64,000 bases of DNA. It comes from Aricia agestis. Its lineage: Eukaryota > Arthropoda > Insecta > Lepidoptera > Lycaenidae. Shown here piece after piece: positions 8,734 to 19,254 of the stretch. A program made the position numbers and the translations under genes. The stretch is taken from NCBI RefSeq assembly GCF_905147365.1, contig NC_056420.1, positions 7,078,001 to 7,142,000 of the forward strand. The letters run 5' to 3'. The notes below the pieces were generated by a model, which saw nothing but the letters and a program-made list of their open reading frames with translations, made no database searches and was not told the origin of the DNA. Position 1 is the first letter of the stretch, and every line of letters starts with the position of its first letter.

Positions 8734-8933
8734 TTCGACAAGGCTTTATTTGAACGTGGGTGACATTGACGGGAGCGCTGCTGCTAAAGGAGAACTGTCA
8801 AACACATGTCAAAAATGACGTTTCTATGATAGAAGCGTTCAATCACAGACCACAGTATAGCAATATTAGTCCCCATATTGCTATACTGTGGTTTAGTTCC
8901 TTTCTCGCCACGTTCAAATAAAGCCTTGTCGAA
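8734..8933. mobile_element. MITE with TTCGACAAGGC ends, copy 1
   Basis: Inverted ends TTCGACAAGGCTTTATTTGA (8734-8753) and its complement (8914-8933) are perfect over 20 bp or more. A perfect 18-bp palindrome (ACCACAGTATAGCAATAT, 8-nt loop) is nested at 8849-8892. A related, more degenerate copy is at 9891-10030. It abuts the probable TyrRS promoter. Non-coding. Confidence 0.8.
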
Positions 8934-9726
8934 CTGTAGTTTATATAACTCCATGGTGGTCAGTTCAGTCCATAGATAAAGTATTATAGTATAGATGTAG
9001 ACTTAGCCCGTCATCGCGTGGCCATTTTGTGCTTTTTTTCATACAAGTAGTGTGCGTTTATTTTCTTGAATATTTCTATTTGTCGATTATTTCGAAGCAC
9101 ATTATGATATAGGAAATAAAGTCAATTAGTTCATGATATTGATTAACTATAGTTCAAATGATGAGAATCCGTAAACACACGTAAAAAGCTATGCAATTTT
9201 ATAGCCAAATTATTAATTGATTTGACATTTTTAGCACTAATGCCTTATATAGCACGAATAAGGGATTAATAAACTTATAAATTATCTTTTTAGCTTACAA
9301 AAATACCGATTGAAAAGCCCAAAAAACGTTATTCAAAACTTACGTATTTAATGTTAAATCCACGTGTTTGAGGCATTCTTTGACCATTCTTATGGTTTAT
9401 TATTTAGCGGAACCACAGAAATTAACAATATCTAGCATTAAATGTTCACTAAAACCTTTATTAACACTTTTATTACATGAATTAATATGCAGACCTTTGT
9501 TATGTCTAAGTAGGACATAACATTACACGCTTTTGACGCTTATACACCGATATATTATTAAGGCTCTCTCCAGTCTATAGTACCTCAATGGTTCAGTCAG
9601 TGCATGTATAGTCCGTCAAGAATGTCTAGGAGGCGAAACCTTTTTTTTTAGCAATAGCAATACTCTTTTGACATTTGTCCCTTTGTTATATCAATACTCT
9701 ATGAGATAAAATTTACAAAACAAAGA
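8934..9726. other. Intergenic sequence
   Basis: No gene recognised. The phrase AAGTATTATAGTATAGATGT near 8978 recurs near 11161, so part of this is repetitive. Confidence 0.4.
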
Positions 9727-9880
9727 TTTTCAATGGTCGCCCAATGGTCGAAATTCGAACTTAGGTTCAAGGACATTAGGGCTACTAGTACTACCTATAT
9801 TTTGTAAAAAATATTGACTATCAAATTTTTTTTCAACTCTTGTCTCTGGGACTCAGCTGATCTCAGACTGGCCGTGTACA
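9727..9880 (-). mobile_element. Helitron fragment, family E
   Basis: It contains CGCCCAATGGTCGAAATTCG and later TTTTTTCAACTCTTGTCTCTGG and GATCTCAGACTGGCCGTGTA, all shared in order with the complete copy at 26277-26771 and with 61191-61660. The CTAG end is missing, so this is a fragment. Confidence 0.65.
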
Positions 9881-9890
9881 ACTAAGTAGA

Positions 9891-10030
9891 GTCCGACAAG
9901 GCTGTTTAAGAACGTGGCGAGAAAAGGAACTAACGCTTCTATCATACAAAAACGTCATTTTTGACAGTTCTCCTTTTCAAGCAGCGCACATTGACTGACA
10001 TTGACACATTCAATTAAAGCCCTGTCCATT
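9891..10030. mobile_element. MITE with CGACAAGGC ends, copy 2
   Basis: Left end GTCCGACAAGGCTGTTTAAG and right end CAATTAAAGCCCTGTCCATT are diverged inverted copies. The interior shares GAACGTGGCGAGAAAAGGAAC and the TTCTATCAT...AAAACGTCATTTTTGACAG section with copy 1 (8734-8933). Confidence 0.65.
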
Positions 10031-10448
10031 GACTTTTATAAGTGGACTCGGCATAATGGTCTCTACCAAATCAAAATACTGTGGCCGGTCCGCCATTTTA
10101 TGTTCCGGTTCTCTGAGGTACATAAACTGTCAAAGTGTCGTATTATAGGGATGTCGATGATCGATATTTGAAAAAATATCAATATCGGTCTCGATATATC
10201 GCGAAAAAAATAGGCACTTGAAATGTTCACAAAATACTCAGTTGTATACATACTTTAATAATAATAATAATTGATGGTAAAATTAAAATAAACTGTAAAC
10301 ACTTCGTGCGCGAGTACAACTAGTATTTGTCCGATTATTTGGTAATTTTTGCCCGATATCAATAATGACAAAAATAATAATTAATAAACTTAAAATAAAT
10401 TAAATAGTTTCATTAAAATTAAGGAGGCTCCTATATTAAAAAAAAACC
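10031..10448. repeat. Degenerate (GTCT)-family remnant and unassigned DNA
   Basis: From about 10265, phrases such as ACACTTCGTGCGCGAGTACA and AAATTAAGGAGGCTCCTATA match the 3' half of the (GTCT)n repeats at 2000-2450 and 31290-31830. The part before 10265 is unassigned. Confidence 0.45.
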
Positions 10449-10451
10449 ATA

Positions 10452-10503
10452 TTTGCCTATTTTGTCTCTATGTACTATAATACATAGAGACAAAATAGGC
10501 AAA
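10452..10503. repeat. Perfect 23-bp palindrome
   Basis: Arms TTTGCCTATTTTGTCTCTAT plus GTA (10452-10474) and its exact complement (10481-10503), with a 6-nt loop. It sits at the end of the (GTCT)-family remnant and likely arose from an inverted duplication of its end. Confidence 0.85.
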
Positions 10504-11183
10504 AATGATTTTTTTTTATATAATGTTAGTTTACTTATAACATGTTAGTTTATCGATGTCCTCGACAAATATCAACCGAGTGTCCCATCACTATAGACCG
10601 CCATGTTTAGTTCTTGGCAATATGGCACCGGCCACACTTTTTTGTAGCTATGTCGCCTCCATCTGTTTCCTTATTCATTGGCCCTGTCGAACTGTATCAA
10701 AAGAAGAAGAAAAGTTTTTGGAGGAATGTGAAAGAGTGATGTTGTGTTTTTATATTATTTTCCTAAAATTGTGTTATCTGGGTTTTTAATGTGTAATATT
10801 GGTAGGATATTAACCATTAAATATTCGTTATCGTGCACAAGTGTGGGAAAGTGATGTAATAACCAGAAACGTGCTCTTTTGTGTTCCCTCCAAAACTCCA
10901 TCAAAAGTTTCAGTAAAGCGTCCTACCACTTTACTGAATCGACCGACTTGACTTCTTGACTGTATTGACTTTATACGTAGACTTTGACTAGACTTTAGAC
11001 CTGACTGACCTGACGATAATATAGAAAAAATTGTTTAAAGAATATTGTTTTCCCGCCATAATATTATACTCGACACTGGCCATGGTTATAGCCGAAGTGC
11101 CATTATATGAAAAAAAAAGAAGAAGAACTGTAGGTATGATTCAATAAAAAACCATAGATTAAGTATTATAGTATAGATGTAGT
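10504..11183. other. Intergenic sequence
   Basis: No gene recognised. A GACT/TGACTT-rich low-complexity stretch lies at about 10935-11015. Confidence 0.4.
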
Positions 11184-11243
11184 CTTAAAGGGCCCATTTA
11201 CGCTGCACTGCCGTGCAGTCCTGCAGTGAATGGGCCCTTTAAG
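11184..11243. repeat. Palindrome CTTAAAGGGCCCATT
   Basis: Perfect 15-bp arms (11184-11198 and 11229-11243) around a loop with a partial GCAG/CTGC secondary stem. It may be the remains of a small foldback element. Confidence 0.7.
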
Positions 11244-12222
11244 AAAAAAGGGATGACACTACGATGTTGCCACTTTTTAATTTCTTCACTTTATTGACAG
11301 ACTATATATCAGTGGTTGATCTGTGTGTGACTCTGAAACATGATTGGTTCATTCTTTTATTTCATTGTCTTTTTTTGTATTTAAAATACATTTCAAACGC
11401 AAAGAACTGAATTTGTAAATAGAGAGTTTTTTTATACTTAAAAGATAATAATAACTTTACAAAAATAAGCTTAAAAATAGTAAAAATAGGTATAGGTACG
11501 TAGGAGAGTGTAATATAATGAACATATTCCACTAGTTTTTGTTTTTGAGTGAGAAATATATGGTCCCATTAGGGATGTATGATTTACCACTTTTTTAGCT
11601 ATTAGCCATAGCCTATATAATTTAGCCATATTTATTTTATTCATACTTGTTTCTTACTATTAGACATTATCTAATCTCTATTTATCTTTAATAAGCGAGA
11701 ATCCAGGTTATTCAGAGAAAATTTGTGTAAGATTAAAGGATTAAAATAAAGTCATAAATAAATAAGAGGGTCAGTATTTGTAACGAAATTCATTCTTTAA
11801 AGACTTTTAAAGTAGTTCTATTGTATTTATGTACACATAAAAAACAAATAGAGCTTTGATTTAAATACTGACATTTGAATAAAATTTAAAATAAATGGAC
11901 AAAAAATCAAGTTCTTGAATAAAATGGTATCGAAACCTTAAAATTTGGCGCTGTTGTCGCAGTGAATGCTTGCGTTTCCTAGCTCCATTGCGCATGACAG
12001 TCAGTACGGCCTTGCAGACTGATGAGTGCTGCCAACAAAGGCCGAGTCGATGGGTTTACAAAAAAATAGTTTAATTTGGAAACTTTAGACCCTATCATTG
12101 TTGTAATTATAATTTGATATAGGTTGTGAATCTGTGATTACGTTAAGAAATGTGTGAATGATATGAATTGTGACGGCTAGCAAAGAAGTCAGCTGGTCCA
12201 TAGTGCGAATAGTGATTAAGAA
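11244..12222 (+). promoter_or_regulatory. ELL 5' flank and probable 5' UTR
   Basis: The AT-rich flank gives way to a more GC-balanced, repeat-free stretch at about 11940-12060, the likely core promoter region. No clear TATA box is present. If transcription starts before 12150, the leader holds three overlapping tiny upstream reading frames: ATG TGT GAA TGA (12150-12161), ATG ATA TGA (12158-12166), and a 5-codon frame (12163-12180). The ELL start codon context is AAGAAATGG. Confidence 0.45.
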
Positions 12223-12357
12223 ATGGCGGCCTTGCCTTCAGGTGTTCAGTATGCGTTATCATCAGAGACAACGTACAAAAACAATAAGGAACTCGTTTTT
12301 GTGAAACTTACGGATTCAGCATTGAAAGCGATTGAAGATTTTTTAAGGAATAATAGA
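12223..12357 (+). CDS. Ell: ELL (Pol II elongation factor), exon 1
   Basis: ELL stimulates RNA polymerase II elongation by suppressing pausing, as part of the super elongation and little elongation complexes in the nucleus. This exon encodes residues 1-45, with the family hallmark FVKLTDSAL at 26-34. The donor is AGA|GTAAGTA at 12358. Joined in phase with the four exons below, it gives 259 residues plus a split codon, covering the N-terminal elongation domain up to RRPI(K). The C-terminal occludin-like domain must lie beyond the window, since known ELL proteins are roughly 600-1,000 residues. The start is the only in-frame ATG before the hallmark and fits the MAAL start of ELL proteins. Introns are 20.8, 21.2, 3.3 and 0.9 kb. 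The exon assignment rests on conserved residues and splice phase, without transcript data. Confidence 0.9.
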
Positions 12358-13639
12358 GTAAGTACATACGCCATGTTGTTATCTCCAAAACAGGCCAACG
12401 GTGTCAGGCGCCATACTTAAATTACAAGTAATCAAAATGAACCTGCAAAATTGTAATGTTTTCGCAAGTTTATCTCTTATCGTACATTATGGTGTGTTGT
12501 GACGATGTTTGGCAGGGTACATGTATCCTTAAAAGTTGCGTTCTTCGCATTGTCACGCCACGTCAACACGTAGAAATTTCTGCAACTTTAACACAGATTT
12601 TCATTCTTACTTCTATATTTAGAGGATTCTCCTCATGTTTACAGGATACTTTACAACCGTAGCAATCGGCTGACGTCGCTTTCTCCCACATTTCACCTTT
12701 GCAATCTATAAATAAATCGTATGCACTAATACACTATTATCTCATTATTTTGATACCCGTGAGGAGCGATATTAAAACAATAATAATTGTTTGTTTCCTC
12801 AGGTTTCAAAATGATGTAACCTAATATACATATTTCAAATCTAAGGTACTAAAATGTTCAAGAACAATAACTTTAAAACATTGAAAGTATCTTGACCTTC
12901 ATGTCCGGACCATACAAAATACTTTATAAAATGTTTCTTTGTAACTTTCATAATATATATGAAAGCTATGAAAGCTATTAGAATCTATATCAGTTTCATA
13001 TTTCAAATACAGATAATATTCTGCTGTTATATAACATTTTATTAACCATTATAAAATATTTTATAATCCGCAAAAAGAAATTACCAAGACATAAAATAAT
13101 AATAAACAGCTGTTAAAAAGTTGTGATTGAAGCAATCTTGATAACAGAACCAATGAACATGTCCCAAATATAATAAGTCTGTCTCTCTATCTTAAACAAT
13201 CATGTTTTTAAGGAAATAAATTTTGAAAAAATAGCATTAAAATAGAGTTTAAATAAGAATAATTCTCTGCAAATTGGAGACATTAAAAAGAGTAAAAAAG
13301 GTGCAATAGATTGTGCTCCAACAATTTATAATATTACACAATCTTATCAATCAATGCAAAGTTGATATATTTTCATGTGTTTCTTTTAAAACTTTTCTTT
13401 TGCTAAATTTAAATGTTACTAGATGTGCCCTGAGGTGATACCCAGTTTATTAGATTAAATAAATTGTTTAAATAACTATATTTTCCTGTAGTAAAAACTA
13501 AGCCTCTGTTAAATCCAAGGTATCAACTAACTCCGTACTAAATAGAAATCTAATAAACATACAAACTCATAAACTTTAACCTTTATTTAGTGTGATATTG
13601 TTATTTATAAATAAATACTTTATACCAGCTGTTACATGT
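12358..13639 (+). other. ELL intron 1, proximal part
   Basis: Begins with the donor GTAAGTA. No recognised repeat or gene in about 1.3 kb. An acceptor-like TTTGTTTCCTCAG occurs near 12801 but is not followed by coding sequence. Confidence 0.5.
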
Positions 13640-14180
13640 AAATAATGGGCCAAGTGCGAGTCGGACTCGTGCACGTAGGGTTCCGTACCGTTATAGAGGA
13701 AAAATAGTCCAAAATTTGTTTTTTTGTATGAAAGCCCCCCTTAATTTTTTATTGTATTTAAATATTATTATCAGTTATTAAATTAGACATATAATTAAAG
13801 CCTTTATGTAAACTTAAAGTGCCTAGCTCTATGTTGCTATTATGGATTACAAGCAAAAAAGGCCAAAAAAATAAAGTTTGTTGTATGCCCTTAAATATTA
13901 TTTTATTTTGTTTTAGTGTTTGTTATTATTGCAGCATCAGAAATACACAATCTGTGAAAATTTCAGAAGTCTAGCTATAGCGCTTATTTCCAAAAGTTCA
14001 ATTTTTATATAGATAAAATATAAAGATAAAAGTCCATAGGACTAAAAAACAAATATTAAATAGTGAATTGCTCAAAATATCGCAGTACTAGGTCAAAGAG
14101 ATCAATTAAAAAACTGGCCAAGTGCGTGTCATGCCACGCGCTATATAGGGTTCCGTAGTACCACTAGTACCATTAGTTTT
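13640..14180. repeat. (GTCT)-family repeat pieces in intron 1
   Basis: AAGTGCGAGTCGGACTCGTG followed by AGGGTTCCGTACC (about 13650-13690), with AAAGCCCCCCTTAA downstream, is the inverse arrangement of the repeat at 2000-2450. A second short piece, GGCCAAGTGCGTGTCATGCC to AGGGTTCCGTAG, lies at 14115-14160. Both are truncated. Confidence 0.65.
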
Positions 14181-14543
14181 TGATAATTTTTGTATGGTCA
14201 ATGAATGCACATTTATAACGTGTCTTACACTACTAACAACATCATATCAGTTACTATTAAAGGATTTTGAACGCAAACTTTACATTTTTTTAGTCGATTG
14301 ACTATTACTCAATAACTAAGTCTTATTAGCTGTGATAGTTTTCATTTTAAAATTTAGCTTATTTCCTACTCCCGTGAATTTTTTTACATTTCCAGAAGCA
14401 ACCGTTTAGCTGGTAGAAGGGACACTGGACTCAACTATTTTTTCAAGTTATTGAAGTAGAAGTATATAAAGGAAAACTTATTTGAATCTGTTATAGATTA
14501 CAGAAATGTTCAACAGTGGGGTAAATTGGTAATTATTGGACAA

Positions 14544-14659
14544 CTAGCTGTTGCCCGCGACTTCGTCCGCGTTAGCATAGTAGATCACATCCCAAGTATT
14601 ATTTATGGTACAAAAATATTCGATGTACAGAATTGACTTTCCTACGATTTTATTATATA
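14544..14659 (-). mobile_element. Helitron family A 3' end, chimeric
   Basis: On the minus strand this 116-bp piece ends in the hairpin CGCGGACGAAGTCGCG, GGCAACAGCTAG and then T. It stops abruptly at TTTTATTATATA, where another Helitron end begins. The same 116-bp piece with the same break occurs at 62745-62860. Confidence 0.8.
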
Positions 14660-15253
14660 TAGATGTTCCGCGTGGCTTTGCTCGCGTAATTTAGGAATTT
14701 CACGCAACCGTACATTTTTCCGCAAAAAATTGCCTCTGTCCCTTCACGTGGTCTATTCTTCATGTTTGTCAAATAACATAAAAATTTCTCCAGTAGTTCT
14801 TAAGATCTATCTAACACTAAAATAATTTTTCAAATCGGACCAATAGTTCCTGAGATTAGTGCGTTCAAATAAGCCCTTTCATATAATTTCCCCCGATTTT
14901 TCCACATTTTCCTCTACTTATACGCTACTATTAGTCTTAGCGTAATAAAATATAGCCTATAGCCTTCCTCAATCAATGGGCTATCTAACACTGAAATAAT
15001 TTTTCAAATCGGACCAGTAGTACCTGAGATCATCGCGTTCAAATAAGCCCTTTCATACAATTTCCCCCGTTTTTTCTACATTTTCCTCTATTTCTTCGCT
15101 CCTATTAGTCTTAGCGTGATAAAATGTAGCCTATAGCCTTCCTCGATCAATGGGCTATCCAACAGTAAAAGAATTTTTCAAATTGGACCAGTAGTTCCGG
15201 AGATTAGCGTGTTCAAACAAACAAACTCTGCAGAATTATAATATTAGTATAGA
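14659..15253 (-). mobile_element. Helitron family B with tandem internal units
   Basis: Minus-strand 5' end TCTATACTAATATTATAATT (host A/T at 15254) and 3' end CGCGAGCAAAGCCACGCGGA-type hairpin followed by ACATCTA near 14659. Its interior holds two tandem units of about 174 bp (starting near 14871 and 15045), each with ATTTTTCAAATCGGACCA and AAGCCCTTTCATA. Non-coding. Confidence 0.75.
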
Positions 15254-15273
15254 TACCATTACACATGCACAAT

Positions 15274-15405
15274 GGGTACACTCATGGGCGTACCCAGGTT
15301 CTGGGCCAGGGGGGGGCAAATTACCCAGGTTCTGGTGCCAAGGGGGGGGGCAGCTGCCCCCCCCCCCCCCTGCCCCCCCCCCCTCTCGGTACGCGCATGG
15401 GTACA
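15274..15405. repeat. Foldback with G/C homopolymer runs
   Basis: Inverted ends GTACACTCATGGGCGTACC and GGTACGCGCATGGGTACAC enclose runs of 7-9 G and of 14 and 12 C around CAGCTG. The whole piece can fold into a strong hairpin and the G runs could form quadruplexes. Exact run lengths may be affected by sequencing or assembly error. Confidence 0.7.
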
Positions 15406-15717
15406 CTAGCAAATGTTGCATCCTTTGAATCATTAAATTATAAAGAATATTTTGGGCCAATGATAATTAAATGCTTATAAAATTATACATATTAGATGAC
15501 AATATAATAAAGACAAAAATGTCAATGTTATGAGGTAAATAATTATCGTACCTTAACAAAAAATACCTCTCATCTTTTATGTCTCTTCACTTGATGTAAA
15601 CATGCCCATATAGACAGAATATTTGCCTTAACTTCTATCTATTATATTACCATTACCAAACTTAGTTCAAGAGTTGTTTGTCATAATACTTTTATTTCTT
15701 TTTTAAAAATCCTTTTT
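15406..15717 (+). other. Intron sequence, nothing recognised
   Basis: About 310 bp of AT-rich sequence without a recognised element. Confidence 0.4.
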
Positions 15718-15846
15718 ATGGTTGTCTGGAAGAGGCAGAGCGGTAAGACTACCAATTTGCGCTCTCCCTAAAAATTGTTTCTCTTTCTCATTTTGTATTT
15801 TATGATGTGCAAATAAAGAGTTTTATTATTATTATTATTATTATTA
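15718..15846 (+). mobile_element. LINE 3' end with (ATT)n tail
   Basis: TGTCTGGAAGAGGCAGAGCG, then TATTTTATGATGTGCAAATA and AAGAGTTTTATTATTATTAT. A GGAAGAG block, a GTGCAATAAAG-like signal and an (ATT)n tail are typical of lepidopteran LINE 3' ends. The rest of the element is absent (5' truncation). Confidence 0.65.
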
Positions 15847-16359
15847 CCATCAAAGTAGGGCACAGAAAGAAAGCTAAAAAGCTTTTGTGGATGTAGAGTC
15901 AAAATTTACATCATTGGAATTACATATTTATTGGATTAAAAATAAGTTACCTATTATATGGATAGCAATTATAGTTTTGGACTCCAAAACCAGAACAACC
16001 CAAGAAAATAGGCAAAGAAGGAAAATATGTTTTATCATTCTCTTTCCCTCTTTAAATTGGTTTTTGCCTTTTATATTTTGTAAAACAATAGCCGCTCATT
16101 TAACTATGAATGTTACTTACAGACTACAGTATATATATAATAATATATAGTCTCAACCTTCTTCAATGGAATAACCCAAGACAATAATTTGCAAACAGAT
16201 TATTATTTGCTTGTTACCTGACCATTTTATCTTGTGTATGTTACTCAACAAAAGCTGATAAAGGACATTGTCTATCAGCTCTGTCAATGAAAAAAAAAAT
16301 GTCTTCTGGAGTGGTTGCAAAAATCCTATTTTTGAAGAATGAAAGAAAAGAAGAATGAC
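15847..16359 (+). other. Intron sequence with one arm of an inverted pair
   Basis: No gene. 15963-15988 (TAGTTTTGGACTCCAAA core) is an inverted, 24/26 match to 16816-16841. Confidence 0.4.
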
Positions 16360-16685
16360 TAAGGCCCGATTCAACCAAACTTGAAGTTACACGAGTATAA
16401 CTATCATGAGAATAATTTTACTCCTTTATTTTCTCTAGGGTATTATCGTTTGCATTTTACCAAGTTACTCAAAGAGTATGAAATAAAATGTCAATTATAG
16501 TTCACTGTTGTGCAACTATTCTCAGTTTAATATTTACTCCACCAAAATAGCCCGTGTAAATATTTACTCCCGTGTAATTACCTCATTCTTGGATTAGAAG
16601 TTGGAAAAACGCAAAACCACTCTTATATTAGGAGACAGTTATACTCGAGCAAAATTTTACTCCAGTTTGGTCTAATCCGCCCTTA
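16360..16685. mobile_element. MITE with TAAGGCCCGATTCAACC ends
   Basis: Ends TAAGGCCCGATTCAACCAAA and the complement of TAAGGGCGGATTAGACCAAA form ~20-bp imperfect inverted repeats. The AT-rich interior repeats TTTACTCC / GGAGTAAA-like phrases. A 2-3 bp TA/TAA target fits. Non-coding. Confidence 0.75.
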
Positions 16686-17958
16686 AATTGAAACTGTCAG
16701 CAGGTATTCGTTTCCCAATATATCAAAGGTCAAAAACCCATTAGAGTGAATAAAAATGCTATAATAATTATTATCTTTACTTATTTGATTTTTTATGTGG
16801 TTTACAACAACCTAGTTTGGAGTCCAAAACTACTATTGCTACCTTTTTGTCATATAAAATTGAACTCCCAAGTCTATCACTCACCTGAGAATACAATATT
16901 ACTCTTTTGGCATAGTCTACTTTGAATTGATGGTCTGAAAAGCAGGTTCCGTTGATAGGGTTCTGTAATCAACAAAACTTATTTGACTACTTAACCCTTA
17001 AACAGAACCCTAACAACCTGATTTTTTGTATACTGATAGGTTAATAGTTATATGTATAATGAAGGAGTAACATTTTCCTACAAATAGAACAATCCATATT
17101 TTAGGACCATTAAATCAAAGTTTGAAATCCTTTCTATTTCTGTTAGCTACCACTTTCAAGATTTTTCGCAAATAAAAATGTTGTTCGTCTTATCAAAATG
17201 AAGCTACTCACAAAAAATTGCTTGATAGCATTTAAAAAAAAGGTTCTAGGGCTCCCATACTGGGGAAAAACTAAAAAAAAAACAAATAAATTATGTCAAT
17301 CCTATATTTTTAAACACTTTATTTACATATTTTATGATCTTGTGTCAATTGTTGTGTGTGTATTTTGTACCAAGCACTCATTTATTGCTGTTACGACTAA
17401 CAAGTACTTTAAATAATATTTTAAACTTATCTCCAAATTATATCCTAAATGAAATTATTAATACTTCTTACAAGGTCTCGAGACAAGTTTATGCTTGCTT
17501 TAAAAGCAAGACAAAACTAAATAAATGTAAATAATATGGTAATTAAATAGTGTCACATAATAAAAACTTATTTCTTTTAAATCAATATGTAATAAGTACT
17601 GAATACATTTAAAATATTATGGTCCATTTGGCAAGAGTTTACGATTTAACCAAAAACTGATGTACTTAATAATAAACAAGTGAAATTAAATCTTTGAACA
17701 CTATAGAATAGTATTAATTACTTAATTTAAAAAAATATTATTTAAATCAATCTTGGCCAATCAAAAATTTTTACTTTAAATTTACAAAATGTAGAATAGA
17801 AACACAAAATATTATAATAAATTAGATACAATATTCCACAAAATTACTGAAAATTATATATTTTTTTAAATATATAAGATTTAAATGTTATTATGTTACT
17901 AATTTGGAAGGAATTGCTAAGACGGAAAAAAATTGTAAAACCGCATCATTAGTGTTAT
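16686..17958 (+). other. Intron 1, AT-rich sequence
   Basis: About 1.3 kb, very AT-rich from 17170 onward, without recognised genes or repeats. Confidence 0.4.
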
Positions 17959-18490
17959 ACTATACTCGGCGAAACATGGCGGTAGCGGTCATTGACCCCC
18001 TGTCAAAAACTTGTCATTTTCTATACAAAGCCACGATTGACAACATCTGACACTTCATTGTCAATCACGGTTTATTACATAGGCATCCATTACACGGTAG
18101 GTTTTTCTGTCAGTTTTACCACAGTCATGGCTGTAACTGATGGATATCCTACCGTGTAAGAGCGTGACAGACGGTTGCATGAAGTTGATTGACGAAAATC
18201 TGTATATCTTGATTTTTGCTTCATGCAACCATCAGTCACGAATTTTGAGTGAGTGTTATTACATCTGACAAAGTAGGAAAAACATTAGAAACGTATACCT
18301 TTAAAAATTTTGGCTTCAACTGACATAAAACTGAAGAGAATTGAGTGACCGTCTAATACCATTCGTCAGTCCATCAGTCAAACATAATTCATGATTGACG
18401 GAATTGACTGTCGCTTGTATGATCATGTAATGGATGCCATAGAAACTAGAAATGACCGCTACCGCCATGTTTCGCCGAGTACAGTATAGT
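17959..18490. mobile_element. Large MITE with nested hairpins
   Basis: Inverted ends CTATACTCGGCGAAACATGG and CCATGTTTCGCCGAGTACAG lie about 530 bp apart. A second inverted pair (GGCATCCATTACACGG / ATGTAATGGATGCC) sits inside it, and a third hairpin has arms GGTTGCATGAAG / CTTCATGCAACC near 18171-18232. Many TGACA / TGTCA repeats. No coding sequence. Confidence 0.8.
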
Positions 18491-19254
18491 TATAGGTTTA
18501 AAATATGTCAAACGGTCAACATTTAATCAACAATCCTATTGAAGAGATAAACTTCTGTCAAAAAACCTCAGATCTAAACTGCTTGAACCAATTAAATTTG
18601 AAAAAAAGTACACATCCTGTATTCTTTCACCATTTATCATTGTTTTAAATAAGTTATAAGAAATAAATTACATGTACTTAACGGTAAACTTAGAAAAATA
18701 TTTGATTTAAATAAATTAATTTTTAATGTTTCAAAGAATTAGTGTGTGAGATTAATGGCTATGTTTTAATGAGGATTATCTCATGAGTCATGACAGATAC
18801 AGATTTGGAGCTAGTGTATTATTGTTTTTTTTTTCAAATGAGCTGGTCTATTCACAACCTGGATAAATTATTTTTCGAAAAACTATTGTGGCCAGGTATT
18901 TTTGATAATAATAATTGTTTTTTGTCCCTTGCTTTGGGTAGTGAAAATTTTGAATTTATTTTTCCCTTAGCTAACATAAATTGTACATAAATTAGTAAAA
19001 TGTTAGCATGAAGGCGCGTGTCTAGAGGCTAGTTTCGCAAACAGTATATTAGGTAAGCGAATCGGGCGCCTTTGCAATGACAATGTTGAGTGGTGAAAGT
19101 TTAAACGTATTTCGGAGGCTCACAAAAATTCGTCCTTTTTTATTTATTATTTTATTTCAGTTTTTCTCAACCTGTGGGTCGGGACCCCCTGGGGACAACA
19201 ATTTCAGTTAAAACATCAATTAAAATTTAAAATATTAATGTATTTAGTACGATA
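18491..19254 (+). other. Intron sequence with a possible hAT end
   Basis: Mostly unassigned. At 19158 the sequence CAGTTTTTCTCAACCTGTGG followed by GTCGGGACCCCC looks like a hAT terminus (CAG start), but no matching right end was found. Confidence 0.35.

Noticed and set aside
12790..12810. Recursive splice site in ELL intron 1 (TTTGTTTCCTCAG|GTTTCA)
   Set aside because: A good acceptor, but the regenerated donor GTTTCA is poor. Other CAG|GT sites in the introns lack a pyrimidine tract. No convincing ratchet point was found by eye.
16913..16930. Possible fragment of TyrRS (ACTCTTTTGGCATAG also at 7481-7495)
   Set aside because: Only about 15 bases match and the flanks do not, so this is chance.
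19158..19192. Complete hAT element starting CAGTTTTTCTCAACCTGTGG
   Set aside because: No matching right end or 8-bp duplication could be found, so only a possible single terminus is noted.
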